A stretch of 16,977 nt of DNA from JAABUE01 sp037440925 (GCA_037440925.1 JBBITF010000063.1:1-16977); one strand, 5' to 3'. Counted from the first letter of the stretch, positions 5,979 through 13,103 are shown. Numbers and translations: made by a program. Notes: generated by a model from the letters alone, not told the origin.

Positions 5979-6932
5979 ATGCGTAGTTTTGCTGGCCGGG
6001 ACATTCTGTCCCTCAAAGATTTTGAAAGGAACGAATTTTTCCATGTCTTCGACGTGGCGGCTGAGTTGGAGCCGATTGCAGTTCAGCGCCGCAACAGCGA
6101 CCTGTTGAAGGAAAAGACGCTGGTGACGGCTTTCTATCAGCCGTCCACCCGCACGCGCCTGGCGCACGAGGCGGCCATGCACCGCCTGGGCGGTCATGTG
6201 ACCGGCTTCGCCGACGCCAAGATGACCCGCGCCGGGGACTTCTACCAGGAGTCCATCAAGGACACGGTCAAGATGCTGGAATTCTACGGCGATGTGATCG
6301 TCATGCGTCACTTCCAGCAGGGCGCGCCGCACGAGGCGGCCAAGTGGGCTTCTATCCCCGTCATCAACGGCGGCGATGGCTGGGGCGAGCACCCGACCCA
6401 GATTCTGACCGATCTCTATACCGTGCTGAAAGAAAAAGGCACCATTGACGGCCTGAAGTGGCTGGCAGTGGGCGATATGCGCATGCGCACCATGCACTCA
6501 CTGGCCTACGCGCTTACTCAGTTCGATTGCCCGATTACGTTTGTGGCCCCGCCCGAAATGTCGCTGACCGAGGAATTTAAGGCCGAGTTGCGCCAGTATA
6601 GCCTGAATTTCCGCGAGGCCGAGCATGTCGAGCAGGCCATCGCCGATGCGGATGTCATCCTGGTCGAGCCGGTCGTCCAGCCCGATTACACCAAGTCCCG
6701 TGACGAGCGCAAAGGCGACGTCGGCCTGACCCCCGCCAACTACAAGATCACCCGCGAACTGCTGGCCACCAAAGCCAAATCGGACGCCATCCTGCTCCAC
6801 TCCCTGCCGCGCATGGACGAGGTCCCGACCGATGTGGACATCACCCGCTGGTCACGCTACTGGCAGGAGGCCTTCAACGGCGTGGTGATGCGCATGGCGC
6901 TGCTGGCGTTGGTTCTTGGAGCAATGGAGTGA
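5979..6932 (+). CDS. Aspartate carbamoyltransferase-like protein, acceptor unknown
   Basis: Predicted cytosolic transcarbamoylase of 317 aa, with the two-domain fold and length of ATCase catalytic chains. Carbamoyl-phosphate residues are present: PSTRTR (STRT 56-59), MRH (R110), EHPTQ (H138, Q141), and HSLPRMDEVPTDVD (274-287). The acceptor side differs from PyrB. The 80s loop (about 78-92, ADAKMTRAGDFYQES) lacks the SLGKKGE motif that supplies the neighbour-subunit Ser/Lys, and the aspartate-binding TRVQ segment reads EPVVQ (230-234) with no Arg. It therefore probably does not use L-aspartate. AAGGAG at 5966-5971 supports the ATG at 5979. It lies between an M20 hydrolase and a second transcarbamoylase with carbamate kinase, so a catabolic role (phosphorolysis of a carbamoylated compound) fits better than pyrimidine synthesis. 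Naming it pyrB would be unsafe. Confidence 0.75.
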   Translation: MRSFAGRDILSLKDFERNEFFHVFDVAAELEPIAVQRRNSDLLKEKTLVTAFYQPSTRTRLAHEAAMHRLGGHVTGFADAKMTRAGDFYQESIKDTVKMLEFYGDVIVMRHFQQGAPHEAAKWASIPVINGGDGWGEHPTQILTDLYTVLKEKGTIDGLKWLAVGDMRMRTMHSLAYALTQFDCPITFVAPPEMSLTEEFKAELRQYSLNFREAEHVEQAIADADVILVEPVVQPDYTKSRDERKGDVGLTPANYKITRELLATKAKSDAILLHSLPRMDEVPTDVDITRWSRYWQEAFNGVVMRMALLALVLGAME

Positions 6933-6956
6933 TTCTCTTCGTTGGGTTTTTGAGCC

Positions 6957-7217
6957 ATGCCTGCGATGACGATCAAGGAATGGGCTGCCGAATATCGGCT
7001 GATTAACCAGGCTGAACGCAAGATGTTGGAGCGTGAACTTCCCTTGCTCCCCAAAGGAGAGGGCATCTTGCGGTATTTTCGCTTGTGTGAATTCCTGACC
7101 AGATTGTCGCCAGATGCCCGCGAAGCATTTGCGGATGAAAGGCAGGAGCGATACCTCGATTTGGAAAAGCGGCTGAGAAAGGCAGCCCAGAGGCTTGGTT
7201 ATGATTTTCCAGATTAA
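6957..7217 (+). CDS. Small hypothetical protein, partner of the nucleotidyltransferase-like gene
   Basis: An 86-residue charged, mostly helical product; I recognise no family. An alternative ATG lies three codons in (6966). No convincing Shine-Dalgarno precedes either start, but the frame begins 24 bp after the transcarbamoylase stop and overlaps the next gene by 17 bp, which suggests translational coupling. Together with the nucleotidyltransferase-like gene it could be a two-gene cassette (toxin-antitoxin-like) inserted between two metabolic genes. This is inference from size, order and overlap. Confidence 0.55.
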   Translation: MPAMTIKEWAAEYRLINQAERKMLERELPLLPKGEGILRYFRLCEFLTRLSPDAREAFADERQERYLDLEKRLRKAAQRLGYDFPD

Positions 7218-7557
7218 GGCGTTGCAGAAAGTAATCGCCTTTCTCGAGGAGAACAAGATTCCCTTTGTCATCATCGGCGGGATTGCTAACGCTGAAAGAG
7301 GCCGTCCGCGCGCCACAGAGGATGCCGACCTGAAAGTGCTTATCCAGGGTCAGACGATCTCTGAATTTCGCCAACTGGCCGAGAGGCGCTTTCCTCCGCA
7401 CCGCCGTCCCTGGCTTGGAAAAATCGAAGGAATTCTTATTCGTCAACGCGGCAAACTCGATGTGGAATATATTCAACAGTGGCTAACACAGTTTTCTGAG
7501 GCGCTCGAAAACCCCGAAATTTTGACGCGCTTCAATCAACTTTACAATACGATCTAA
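7201..7557 (+). CDS. Minimal nucleotidyltransferase-like protein
   Basis: A 118-residue protein with the signature of small Pol-beta-superfamily nucleotidyltransferases: FVIIGGIA (GG at residues 26-27), RPRATEDADL with the acidic pair in EDAD (40-43), and a third candidate acidic residue in KLDVEYI (D87). Such proteins occur alone, as antitoxins of HEPN/MNT pairs, or related to AbiEii-type toxins; this one is too short for full AbiEii. The ATG at 7201 is preferred over the TTG at 7195. Overlap with the preceding small ORF and lack of any metabolic link suggest a passenger cassette in the operon. Substrate unknown. Confidence 0.65.
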   Translation: MIFQIKALQKVIAFLEENKIPFVIIGGIANAERGRPRATEDADLKVLIQGQTISEFRQLAERRFPPHRRPWLGKIEGILIRQRGKLDVEYIQQWLTQFSEALENPEILTRFNQLYNTI

Positions 7558-7567
7558 GGAGTATTTT

Positions 7568-8557
7568 ATGCAAACTTTTCTTCATGGCCGTGACTTAATC
7601 GGCGACCTTGATTTTACGAAAGAAGAAGTCGAAACCGTCCTCGACGTGGCCTTTGACCTGAAGCGCAAGCGCGCCCTCAACGAGCCGCACGCTTACCTGC
7701 GCGATAAAGTGCTGGCCATGCTGTTCTTCTTCTCGTCCACCCGCACGCGCGGTTCGTTCGAGGCCGGCATCGCCCAACTGGGCGGACACGGCGCCTTCAT
7801 CGAAAGCCGCACCACCCAAATTGCCCATGGCGATACGCCGAAGGAAATCGGCGAAATCTTTGGCCGCTACTTCGACGGCATCGCCATCCGTCACGTGGAC
7901 TGGGGCGTGGGCAACAAGTACATCAACGAGGTGGCCAAATACTCGCGCGTCCCGGTGCTGAACATGCAGTGCGACATCTACCATCCCTTCCAGTGCCTGG
8001 CCGACCTGATGACCATCATCGAGAAAAAAGGCCGCGACCTGCGCCGCAAGAAGATGGTCGTCTCGTGGGCTTATGCCGCTTCGTACCAGAAGCCGATGTC
8101 GGTGCCGCAGTCGCTCATCCTGCAGATGCCGCGCTTTGGGCTGGATGTCACCCTCGTCCACCCGCCAGAATTTCGCCTGATGCCCGAAATCATGGACCAG
8201 GCCGAGGCCGAGGCCAGGAAAGCGGGAGTCGGCTTCGAGGTCATCTCCGATCCGGACGGGATGGAGAAAGCCTTCAAAGACGCCGACATCATCTACGCCA
8301 AGTCGTGGGGCGCGATGGTCCATACCCCAAACGCCGAAGAAGGCGCGAAGATCATCAAGAAATACGAACACTGGATCACCGATGAGCGCAAGATGGCCCT
8401 CGCCAAGCCGGATGCCATTTACATGCATCCCCTGCCCGCCGACCGCAACATCGAAGTCACCGACGGCGTGATTGACGGCCCCAACTCGGTCGTCTATGAC
8501 GAGGCCGAAAACCGCCTGCACGTGCAGAAGGCGGTCATGGCGTTGACGATGGGATAG
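7568..8557 (+). CDS. YgeW-like carbamoyltransferase
   Basis: Predicted cytosolic transcarbamoylase of 329 aa. Seen: FSSTRTR (57-61), TQIAHGDT (83-90), NMQCDIYHPFQ with HP.Q at 139-142, SWAYAASYQKPMSVPQ (166-181), YAKSW (243-247) and MHPLPAD (286-292). The WAY(A/S).SY.KP(L/M)SVPQ block and the QCDI.HP.Q block are shared with E. coli YgeW, a transcarbamoylase of unknown acceptor, and differ from ornithine carbamoyltransferase, which has no such block. It is shorter than E. coli YgeW, lacking that protein's N-terminal extension and its insert before the MH.LPAD motif. AAGGAG (7556-7561) precedes the ATG and carbamate kinase follows after 10 bp. This order suggests carbamoyl phosphate produced by phosphorolysis is passed to the kinase for ATP. 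Databases may label it ornithine carbamoyltransferase, which I think is wrong. Confidence 0.8.
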   Translation: MQTFLHGRDLIGDLDFTKEEVETVLDVAFDLKRKRALNEPHAYLRDKVLAMLFFFSSTRTRGSFEAGIAQLGGHGAFIESRTTQIAHGDTPKEIGEIFGRYFDGIAIRHVDWGVGNKYINEVAKYSRVPVLNMQCDIYHPFQCLADLMTIIEKKGRDLRRKKMVVSWAYAASYQKPMSVPQSLILQMPRFGLDVTLVHPPEFRLMPEIMDQAEAEARKAGVGFEVISDPDGMEKAFKDADIIYAKSWGAMVHTPNAEEGAKIIKKYEHWITDERKMALAKPDAIYMHPLPADRNIEVTDGVIDGPNSVVYDEAENRLHVQKAVMALTMG

Positions 8558-8567
8558 GAGAAGTAAT

Positions 8568-9524
8568 ATGACGAGAAAACTCGCAGTCGTCGCCATTGGC
8601 GGCAATTCGCTCATCAAAGACGAAAAACACAAAACTGTTGAGGACCAGTACCAGGCCGCAAAAGAGACCTGCTACCACATTGCCGACATGATCGAAGCCG
8701 GCTGGGACGTAGCCATCGGTCACGGCAACGGGCCGCAGGTCGGTTTCATCCTGCGCCGCTCGGAAATCGCCGCAAAAGTGGAGGGCATGCACGAGGTCCC
8801 GCTCGACGTGTGCGGCGCCGACAGCCAGGGCGCCATCGGCTACGCCCTGCAGCAAAATCTGCAAAACGAACTCTACCGGCGCGGCATCAAGAAGAACGTC
8901 GCTACCATCGTGACCCAGGTGCTGGTGGACAAGAACGACCCAGCCTTCCAAAACCCCACCAAGCCCATCGGCAGTTTCATGGACGAGACCGAGGCCAAGC
9001 GCCGCGAGAAGGAACTCGGCTGGACGGTGCGCGAAGACGCCGGGCGCGGCTGGCGGCGCGTCGTTGCCTCGCCTTTGCCCAAGGAAGTGGTGGAACTGGA
9101 AACGGTCAAAACCCTGTTGAAGGCCGGGATTATCGTCATCACCGTCGGCGGCGGCGGAATCCCGGTCATTGACAAGGGTAGAGGCGAATACGTCGGCACG
9201 GCCGCGGTGATTGACAAGGACTACGCCTCCAGCCTGCTGGCGCGCGAAATCAACGCCGACCTGTTCGTCATCTCCACCGCGGTCGAAAAGGTGGCCCTCA
9301 ACTTCGGCAAGCCCGACCAGAAATGGATTGACAAGATGACCCTGACCGAGGCCAGGCAATACCTGGCCGAAGGCACACACTTTGCCAAAGGCTCGATGGC
9401 GCCCAAGATTCAGGCCATCATCTGGTATCTGGAAGCCAACCCCAACGGCAAGGCGCTCATCACCAACCCCGAAAACATTGGCCGCGCCCTCAAAGGAGAA
9501 ACTGGAACGTGGATCCTTCCATAA
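8568..9524 (+). CDS. arcC: Carbamate kinase
   Basis: Predicted cytosolic carbamate kinase of 318 aa, which interconverts carbamoyl phosphate plus ADP with ATP plus carbamate. Seen: VAIGGNSLI (8-16), GHGNGPQVG (about 51-59), VCGADSQGAIGYALQQ, VTQVLVD, KPIGSF, a GGGGIPV loop, VIDKD, and the C-terminal GSMAPKI motif. These are the hallmarks of the family (ArcC/YqeA). It is not beside arginine deiminase genes, and its neighbour is a YgeW-like transcarbamoylase, so it is functionally closer to E. coli YqeA. GGAG at 8557-8560 precedes the ATG; spacing to the upstream stop is 10 bp. It is probably the ATP-yielding end step of this pathway. Confidence 0.93.
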   Translation: MTRKLAVVAIGGNSLIKDEKHKTVEDQYQAAKETCYHIADMIEAGWDVAIGHGNGPQVGFILRRSEIAAKVEGMHEVPLDVCGADSQGAIGYALQQNLQNELYRRGIKKNVATIVTQVLVDKNDPAFQNPTKPIGSFMDETEAKRREKELGWTVREDAGRGWRRVVASPLPKEVVELETVKTLLKAGIIVITVGGGGIPVIDKGRGEYVGTAAVIDKDYASSLLAREINADLFVISTAVEKVALNFGKPDQKWIDKMTLTEARQYLAEGTHFAKGSMAPKIQAIIWYLEANPNGKALITNPENIGRALKGETGTWILP

Positions 9525-9542
9525 ACTAATCTTATCGCTGGC

Positions 9543-9584
9543 GTCTGATAGTCTTATTGTCGAGCGGCTATAAGACTATCAGGC
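9543..9584. repeat. Long perfect hairpin between carbamate kinase and the GT-C-like gene
   Basis: CTGATAGTCTTAT (9545-9557) and ATAAGACTATCAG (9570-9582) are exact reverse complements with a 12-nt loop; a G-U and a G-C pair extend the stem to 15. No T-tract follows, so it is not a standard intrinsic terminator. A partial third copy, GACTATC, lies at 9590-9596. It may stabilise the 3' end of the operon mRNA, act as a bidirectional stop, or be an interspersed repeat. Confidence 0.75.
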
Positions 9585-9600
9585 CGGCGGACTATCGAGA

Positions 9601-11577
9601 ATGAAGCGTCTTCATCCTGCATTGGTTATCCTACTTAGCGCCATTCTTGCGTATGGGCTGATTCTCCCGTCGCTTGGATTCTACTGGGATGATTTGCCCA
9701 TGTCGTGGATTCGCTACCAGATGGGAACTCAGGCGATGGCGCGTTATTTTTCAACCAACCGCCCGGTGTGGGGACTGCTCTACCAGGTCACTACACGCAT
9801 CTTGCCACAGGTTCCAATTTACTGGCAGGTCTTTGGTCTTCTCTGGCGCTTCATCTCTGCTGTGTTGGTTTGGGGCATCGCGCGAGAGCTCTTCCCTGAG
9901 CGAGCGCGTTTGGCATTTTCGACTGCCCTGCTTTTCCTGCTCTACCCCGGTTTCAACCAACAATGGGGGGCATATCTATATAGTCATTTTTTTATTGTCC
10001 TCGATTTTTTTCTCCTGTCCCTTTACGCAATGCTTCGCGCCCAAAAGTCGCGCTACTGGCAGTGGACGGCGCTGGCCCTGTTCCTTTCAGCGCTCAATCT
10101 ATGGATGCACGAATATTTTTTCACCCTCGAAGCCGGACGACTCGCACTGATTTGGACGATGCACCGTGACCAGAAAACGAAGCCAAAACCGCGTCTTCGC
10201 CGGACCCTTGGCCTGTGGGCGCCCTATTTGATAGTTTTCGCGGCTGCGATTTTATCCCGTTTATTCATCTTCAATAACCAAATCTACGAAATTGGAAGCG
10301 AACAGGCAGGCACAACGCCCTCCGATGTTCTAATCAATATCTTCTTCAGCCTATGGACAGTCACGGCTGCTGCTTGGAGGCAGGTCTTCCACCTCCCCAA
10401 TCCGGGCATAGATGGGCTGCGAACGACCGCTCTCTATGCCGCAGTGGCGCTGACCACGGCTGGGGGGGTGGGATTTGCCCTCTCGAGGCCTCAGCAGGCC
10501 CAGGTCCAGGCACGAAGCAAAAGACAAGATGCGCTCTGGGCAATAGGTTTGGGCCTCTTTCTCCTGTTGGCGGCTGGTTGGCCGTTCTGGCTGACAGGCG
10601 TGCCGGTCTCGCTGGCCTACCCGGCCAATCGCGCGACCTTGTCGTTTATGCTGGGAGCCAGCCTCCTGACGGCAGGTCTGCTGGCGCTGCTGCCTAGCCG
10701 TATAGAAGCAGGGTTTTTGATTGCGTTAGTGGCGCTGGCGTCTGGTCGGCAATTCCTGTGGTCGAACGATTTTCGCCGCGACTGGAACGCCCAAAAAAAC
10801 CTCTTCTGGCAAATGACCTGGCGCGCGCCGGGATTGAAGCCGGGGACGATTGTCCTGATGAACGAGGAATTGTCGTTCTATGCCGATAATTCGCTGGGCG
10901 CAGTCTTGAACTGGATTTACGCGCCCGAGAACCATACCAACCTTGTGAAGTACGCGCTCTTCTATCCTACCAACCGCTTGAACGGCGTCCTGACAGACCT
11001 GAGAGCAGGGCTGCCGGTAAGTTACGACTATTTAGCCGGGCAGTTCAGCGGAAATACCTCACAAACAGTTGCATTTTACTATCGCCCACCCGCTTGCCTG
11101 CGCCTACTCGACCCGCAAATAGATCCATACAACCGCCTGATCCCGGCCGAAAGTCTGATGCGCGAAGCCGCTGTTCTGTCCAGCGCAGATCAGATTCTGG
11201 AAGAGTCGTTCGCTCAAATGCCGGACATCTATGGTCCCGAACCGCAGCATGGTTGGTGTTATTATTTCGAGCAAGCCGACCTGGCCCGCCAATTCCAAGA
11301 TTGGGAACGAGTGGTAGAACTGGGCCAACAAGCATTTGCGCTAGGTGATTATCCCAACGATCCAACAGAACGCTTTGTTTTCATCGAGGGATATGCACAT
11401 CAAGGAGATTGGGAAAAGGCGATGGAACTATCGCAGGCTTCTTACCGCGTCTCCAAAAACACGATGGGACCTCTGTTATGCCGTTTATGGAAACGTCTTG
11501 AAGAGACAACACCACCCTCACCGCAAAAGGACAAAATTGTCAAACAAGTAATGACAATGTTCGTATGCAATCCATGA
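9601..11577 (+). CDS. Polytopic membrane protein, GT-C glycosyltransferase-like, with TPR-like tail
   Basis: A 658-residue protein of unknown function. The first roughly 400 residues hold about ten hydrophobic segments. The first (about 7-28) is followed directly by YWDD (28-31), an acidic motif in the first outer loop as in GT-C glycosyltransferases such as ArnT/PMT types. From about 400 the protein is soluble and probably outside or at the membrane face. Residues about 555-630 show helical pairs resembling TPRs (LARQFQDWERVVELGQQAF; EGYAHQGDWEKAMELSQASY). There is no strong Shine-Dalgarno before the ATG. It shows no link to purine metabolism and may be an unrelated gene lodged between the catabolic operon and its importer. 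Confidence 0.6.
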   Translation: MKRLHPALVILLSAILAYGLILPSLGFYWDDLPMSWIRYQMGTQAMARYFSTNRPVWGLLYQVTTRILPQVPIYWQVFGLLWRFISAVLVWGIARELFPERARLAFSTALLFLLYPGFNQQWGAYLYSHFFIVLDFFLLSLYAMLRAQKSRYWQWTALALFLSALNLWMHEYFFTLEAGRLALIWTMHRDQKTKPKPRLRRTLGLWAPYLIVFAAAILSRLFIFNNQIYEIGSEQAGTTPSDVLINIFFSLWTVTAAAWRQVFHLPNPGIDGLRTTALYAAVALTTAGGVGFALSRPQQAQVQARSKRQDALWAIGLGLFLLLAAGWPFWLTGVPVSLAYPANRATLSFMLGASLLTAGLLALLPSRIEAGFLIALVALASGRQFLWSNDFRRDWNAQKNLFWQMTWRAPGLKPGTIVLMNEELSFYADNSLGAVLNWIYAPENHTNLVKYALFYPTNRLNGVLTDLRAGLPVSYDYLAGQFSGNTSQTVAFYYRPPACLRLLDPQIDPYNRLIPAESLMREAAVLSSADQILEESFAQMPDIYGPEPQHGWCYYFEQADLARQFQDWERVVELGQQAFALGDYPNDPTERFVFIEGYAHQGDWEKAMELSQASYRVSKNTMGPLLCRLWKRLEETTPPSPQKDKIVKQVMTMFVCNP

Positions 11578-11619
11578 AAATCATGACTTGTGATAGAATA
11601 TTTTTTAAGACAAAATAGG

Positions 11620-11648
11620 TTGTCAAAATGACATCTCGCAAGTAAAAT
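11620..11648 (+). promoter_or_regulatory. Sigma-70-like promoter of the importer operon
   Basis: TTGTCA (11620-11625, five of six) and TAAAAT (11643-11648, five of six) are separated by exactly 17 bp. Transcription would begin near 11655 and the operator dyad at 11657-11668 lies right there, the same layout as at the deaminase promoter. The -35 also overlaps half-sites: GACAA (11609-11613) facing TTGTC (11620-11624), and the dyad TGTCA-AAA-TGACA (11621-11633). The leader to the lipoprotein ATG is about 95 nt. Confidence 0.7.
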
Positions 11649-11656
11649 AACGCCCG

Positions 11657-11668
11657 TTGTCTAGACAT
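11657..11668. promoter_or_regulatory. GntR/HutC-type operator at the importer promoter
   Basis: TTGTCTAGACAT contains the perfect 10-bp palindrome TGTCTAGACA. Its core GTCTAGAC matches the HutC-subfamily operator pattern GTNTANAC. It covers the expected first transcribed bases. The regulator at 3600-4355 is of that subfamily, so this is the best candidate binding site in the window. Confidence 0.65.
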
Positions 11669-11749
11669 TTCAAAAGGAGGTGCGTAAGAGAAAATATACT
11701 TAAAACATTGTATCCACTTCCCATATTGACAATTCTGGAGGAGTAACGT

Positions 11750-13054
11750 ATGAAACACCCAATGTTTTTGCGCATTTTCGCTCTGGCACTGGCTTTGACG
11801 CTGGCGCTTTCTGCTTGCGGCCCCGCGGCTACTGAAGCCCCCGCTGCCACGGAGGCGCCCGCGGCTACTGAAGCCCCCGCTGCCACAGAAGCACCTGCGG
11901 CTACTGAAGCGCCGGCAGCCACCGAAGCCCCGGCCGAGGCGGCCGGAATGCAAATTCCAGACGTAGCCGAAGGCAAGTTCAATGTTGCCATGGTACTGAT
12001 TGGCCCGCACGATGACGGCGGTTGGTCGCAAGCCCACTATGAGGGTCTGGTTTACGTTGAGGAGAACGTTCCCAACGTCCATGTGGCCTACATCGAAAAC
12101 GTGCCAGAAGGCGCGGATTCTGAGCAAGTCTTCCGCAGCCTGGCCCGCAAAGGCTTCAACCTAATCTTCGGCACATCTTTCGGTTACATGGACCCGATGG
12201 AAACTGTGGCCGAAGAATTTCCGGATGTGATGTTCATCCACATCAGCGGTTACAAAACCAATCAAAAGAACTTTGGCAACTTGTTCGGCGCGATGGAAAA
12301 CATGAAGTATCTGGCCGGCATGATTGCTGGCGCCCGCGCCAAGGCCGACGGCAACCCCAAACTCGGCTACATGGCCACCTTCCCTATCCCAGAAGAACTG
12401 CGCCTGGGCAACGCCATCGCCCTGGGCATGAAAAAGACCTGCCCCGAATGCACGATGGATGTCCGCTGGATCAACACCTGGCACGACCCCATTATCGAGA
12501 AGGAAGCCGCTGCCTCGCTCTTTGATGCCGGCGCGCAGGTGGTCTTCACCGGCGCAGATACCCCCGCAGTAGCGGATGTAGCGCAGGAGAAGGGCAAATG
12601 GGGCATCACCTATGACTGGTACGGCTCCTGCAAAGTGGACGCCTGCTTGACCGCGCCCTATTGGAACTGGGGCCCCATCTACGCCAAGATCACACAAGGC
12701 ACTATTGACGGCACCTATGTCCCCGGCTGGGATTACTTTGACGCCGACAGCGGCGCGCTGGGCCTGTATGGCTTCATGGAAGGCCAGGAACTGACACCCG
12801 GCATGAAAGATCTCGACCCGGCCGTCATCAGCATGGTACAGGAAACGCTGGGTAAGATGTTAGCCGGCGAATTCACCCGCTTTGATGTCTTCAAAGGCCC
12901 CATCAAAGACAACAAAGGCAATGTCATCCTGGCAGAGGGTGTCTCGCTTGAGCAGTTGGACCTCGACCAATTCAAAGAATGGAATCCTGACGTCAAGACC
13001 GGTATGTACTGGTGGGCAGAAGGAATTACCGCTGAATTGCCCTCGCTGCAATAA
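11750..13054 (+). CDS. BMP-family substrate-binding lipoprotein of a purine/nucleoside ABC importer
   Basis: A 434-residue lipoprotein. Signal peptide about 1-22 ends in the lipobox LSAC with Cys23; residues 25-60 are six PAATEA hexapeptides, a flexible surface linker. The mature domain (about 70-430) has the BMP/Med/PnrA-like features: VAMVLIGPHDDGGWSQAHYEG at its start, RSLARKGFNLIFGTSFGYMD, HISGY, GYMATFPIPE, and VVFTGADTPAV. Known BMP-family members bind nucleosides or related compounds; the neighbouring ATPase and permeases match that importer type. GGAGGAG at 11737-11743 gives a strong start at 11750. A terminator follows, typical for a binding protein made in excess over its membrane partners. 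Substrate (purine nucleoside or base) is inferred. Confidence 0.9.
   Translation: MKHPMFLRIFALALALTLALSACGPAATEAPAATEAPAATEAPAATEAPAATEAPAATEAPAEAAGMQIPDVAEGKFNVAMVLIGPHDDGGWSQAHYEGLVYVEENVPNVHVAYIENVPEGADSEQVFRSLARKGFNLIFGTSFGYMDPMETVAEEFPDVMFIHISGYKTNQKNFGNLFGAMENMKYLAGMIAGARAKADGNPKLGYMATFPIPEELRLGNAIALGMKKTCPECTMDVRWINTWHDPIIEKEAAASLFDAGAQVVFTGADTPAVADVAQEKGKWGITYDWYGSCKVDACLTAPYWNWGPIYAKITQGTIDGTYVPGWDYFDADSGALGLYGFMEGQELTPGMKDLDPAVISMVQETLGKMLAGEFTRFDVFKGPIKDNKGNVILAEGVSLEQLDLDQFKEWNPDVKTGMYWWAEGITAELPSLQ
11821..11937 (+). repeat. Coding minisatellite for the PAATEA linker
   Basis: About six 18-bp units, each coding PAATEA. Alternate units are more alike (CCCGCGGCTACTGAAGC versus CCCGCTGCCACGGAGGC), so the higher-order period is 36 bp, suggesting duplication of a two-unit block. 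Copy number probably varies between strains, changing only linker length. Confidence 0.85.
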
Positions 13055-13069
13055 CCTGTAAGCCTATCG

Positions 13070-13103
13070 GGGGCCAGAACGTCAGGGGTTCTGGCCCCTT
13101 TTT
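13070..13103 (+). terminator. Intrinsic terminator after the binding-protein gene
   Basis: GGGGCCAGAAC (13070-13080) pairs perfectly with GTTCTGGCCCC (13088-13098) around a 7-nt loop, followed by TTTTT (13099-13103). It lies 15 bp after the lipoprotein stop and about 57 bp before the ABC ATPase start. No clear promoter is seen between it and the ATPase, so read-through would set the lower level of the transporter subunits. Confidence 0.9.

Noticed and set aside
5979..6932. Calling this gene pyrB (pyrimidine biosynthesis)
   Set aside because: Aspartate-site Arg and the 80s-loop Lys are not found, no pyrI or other pyrimidine genes are adjacent, and the setting is catabolic.
7595..8632. Long minus-strand open frame opposite the YgeW-like gene
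   Set aside because: Shadow of the plus-strand gene: Val/His/Asp-rich with no motif, and it crosses into the carbamate kinase gene.
11669..11749. Purine riboswitch in the importer leader
   Set aside because: I could not find the conserved three-way junction loops of purine riboswitches in the leader; protein-based control by the GntR-type operator explains the region better.
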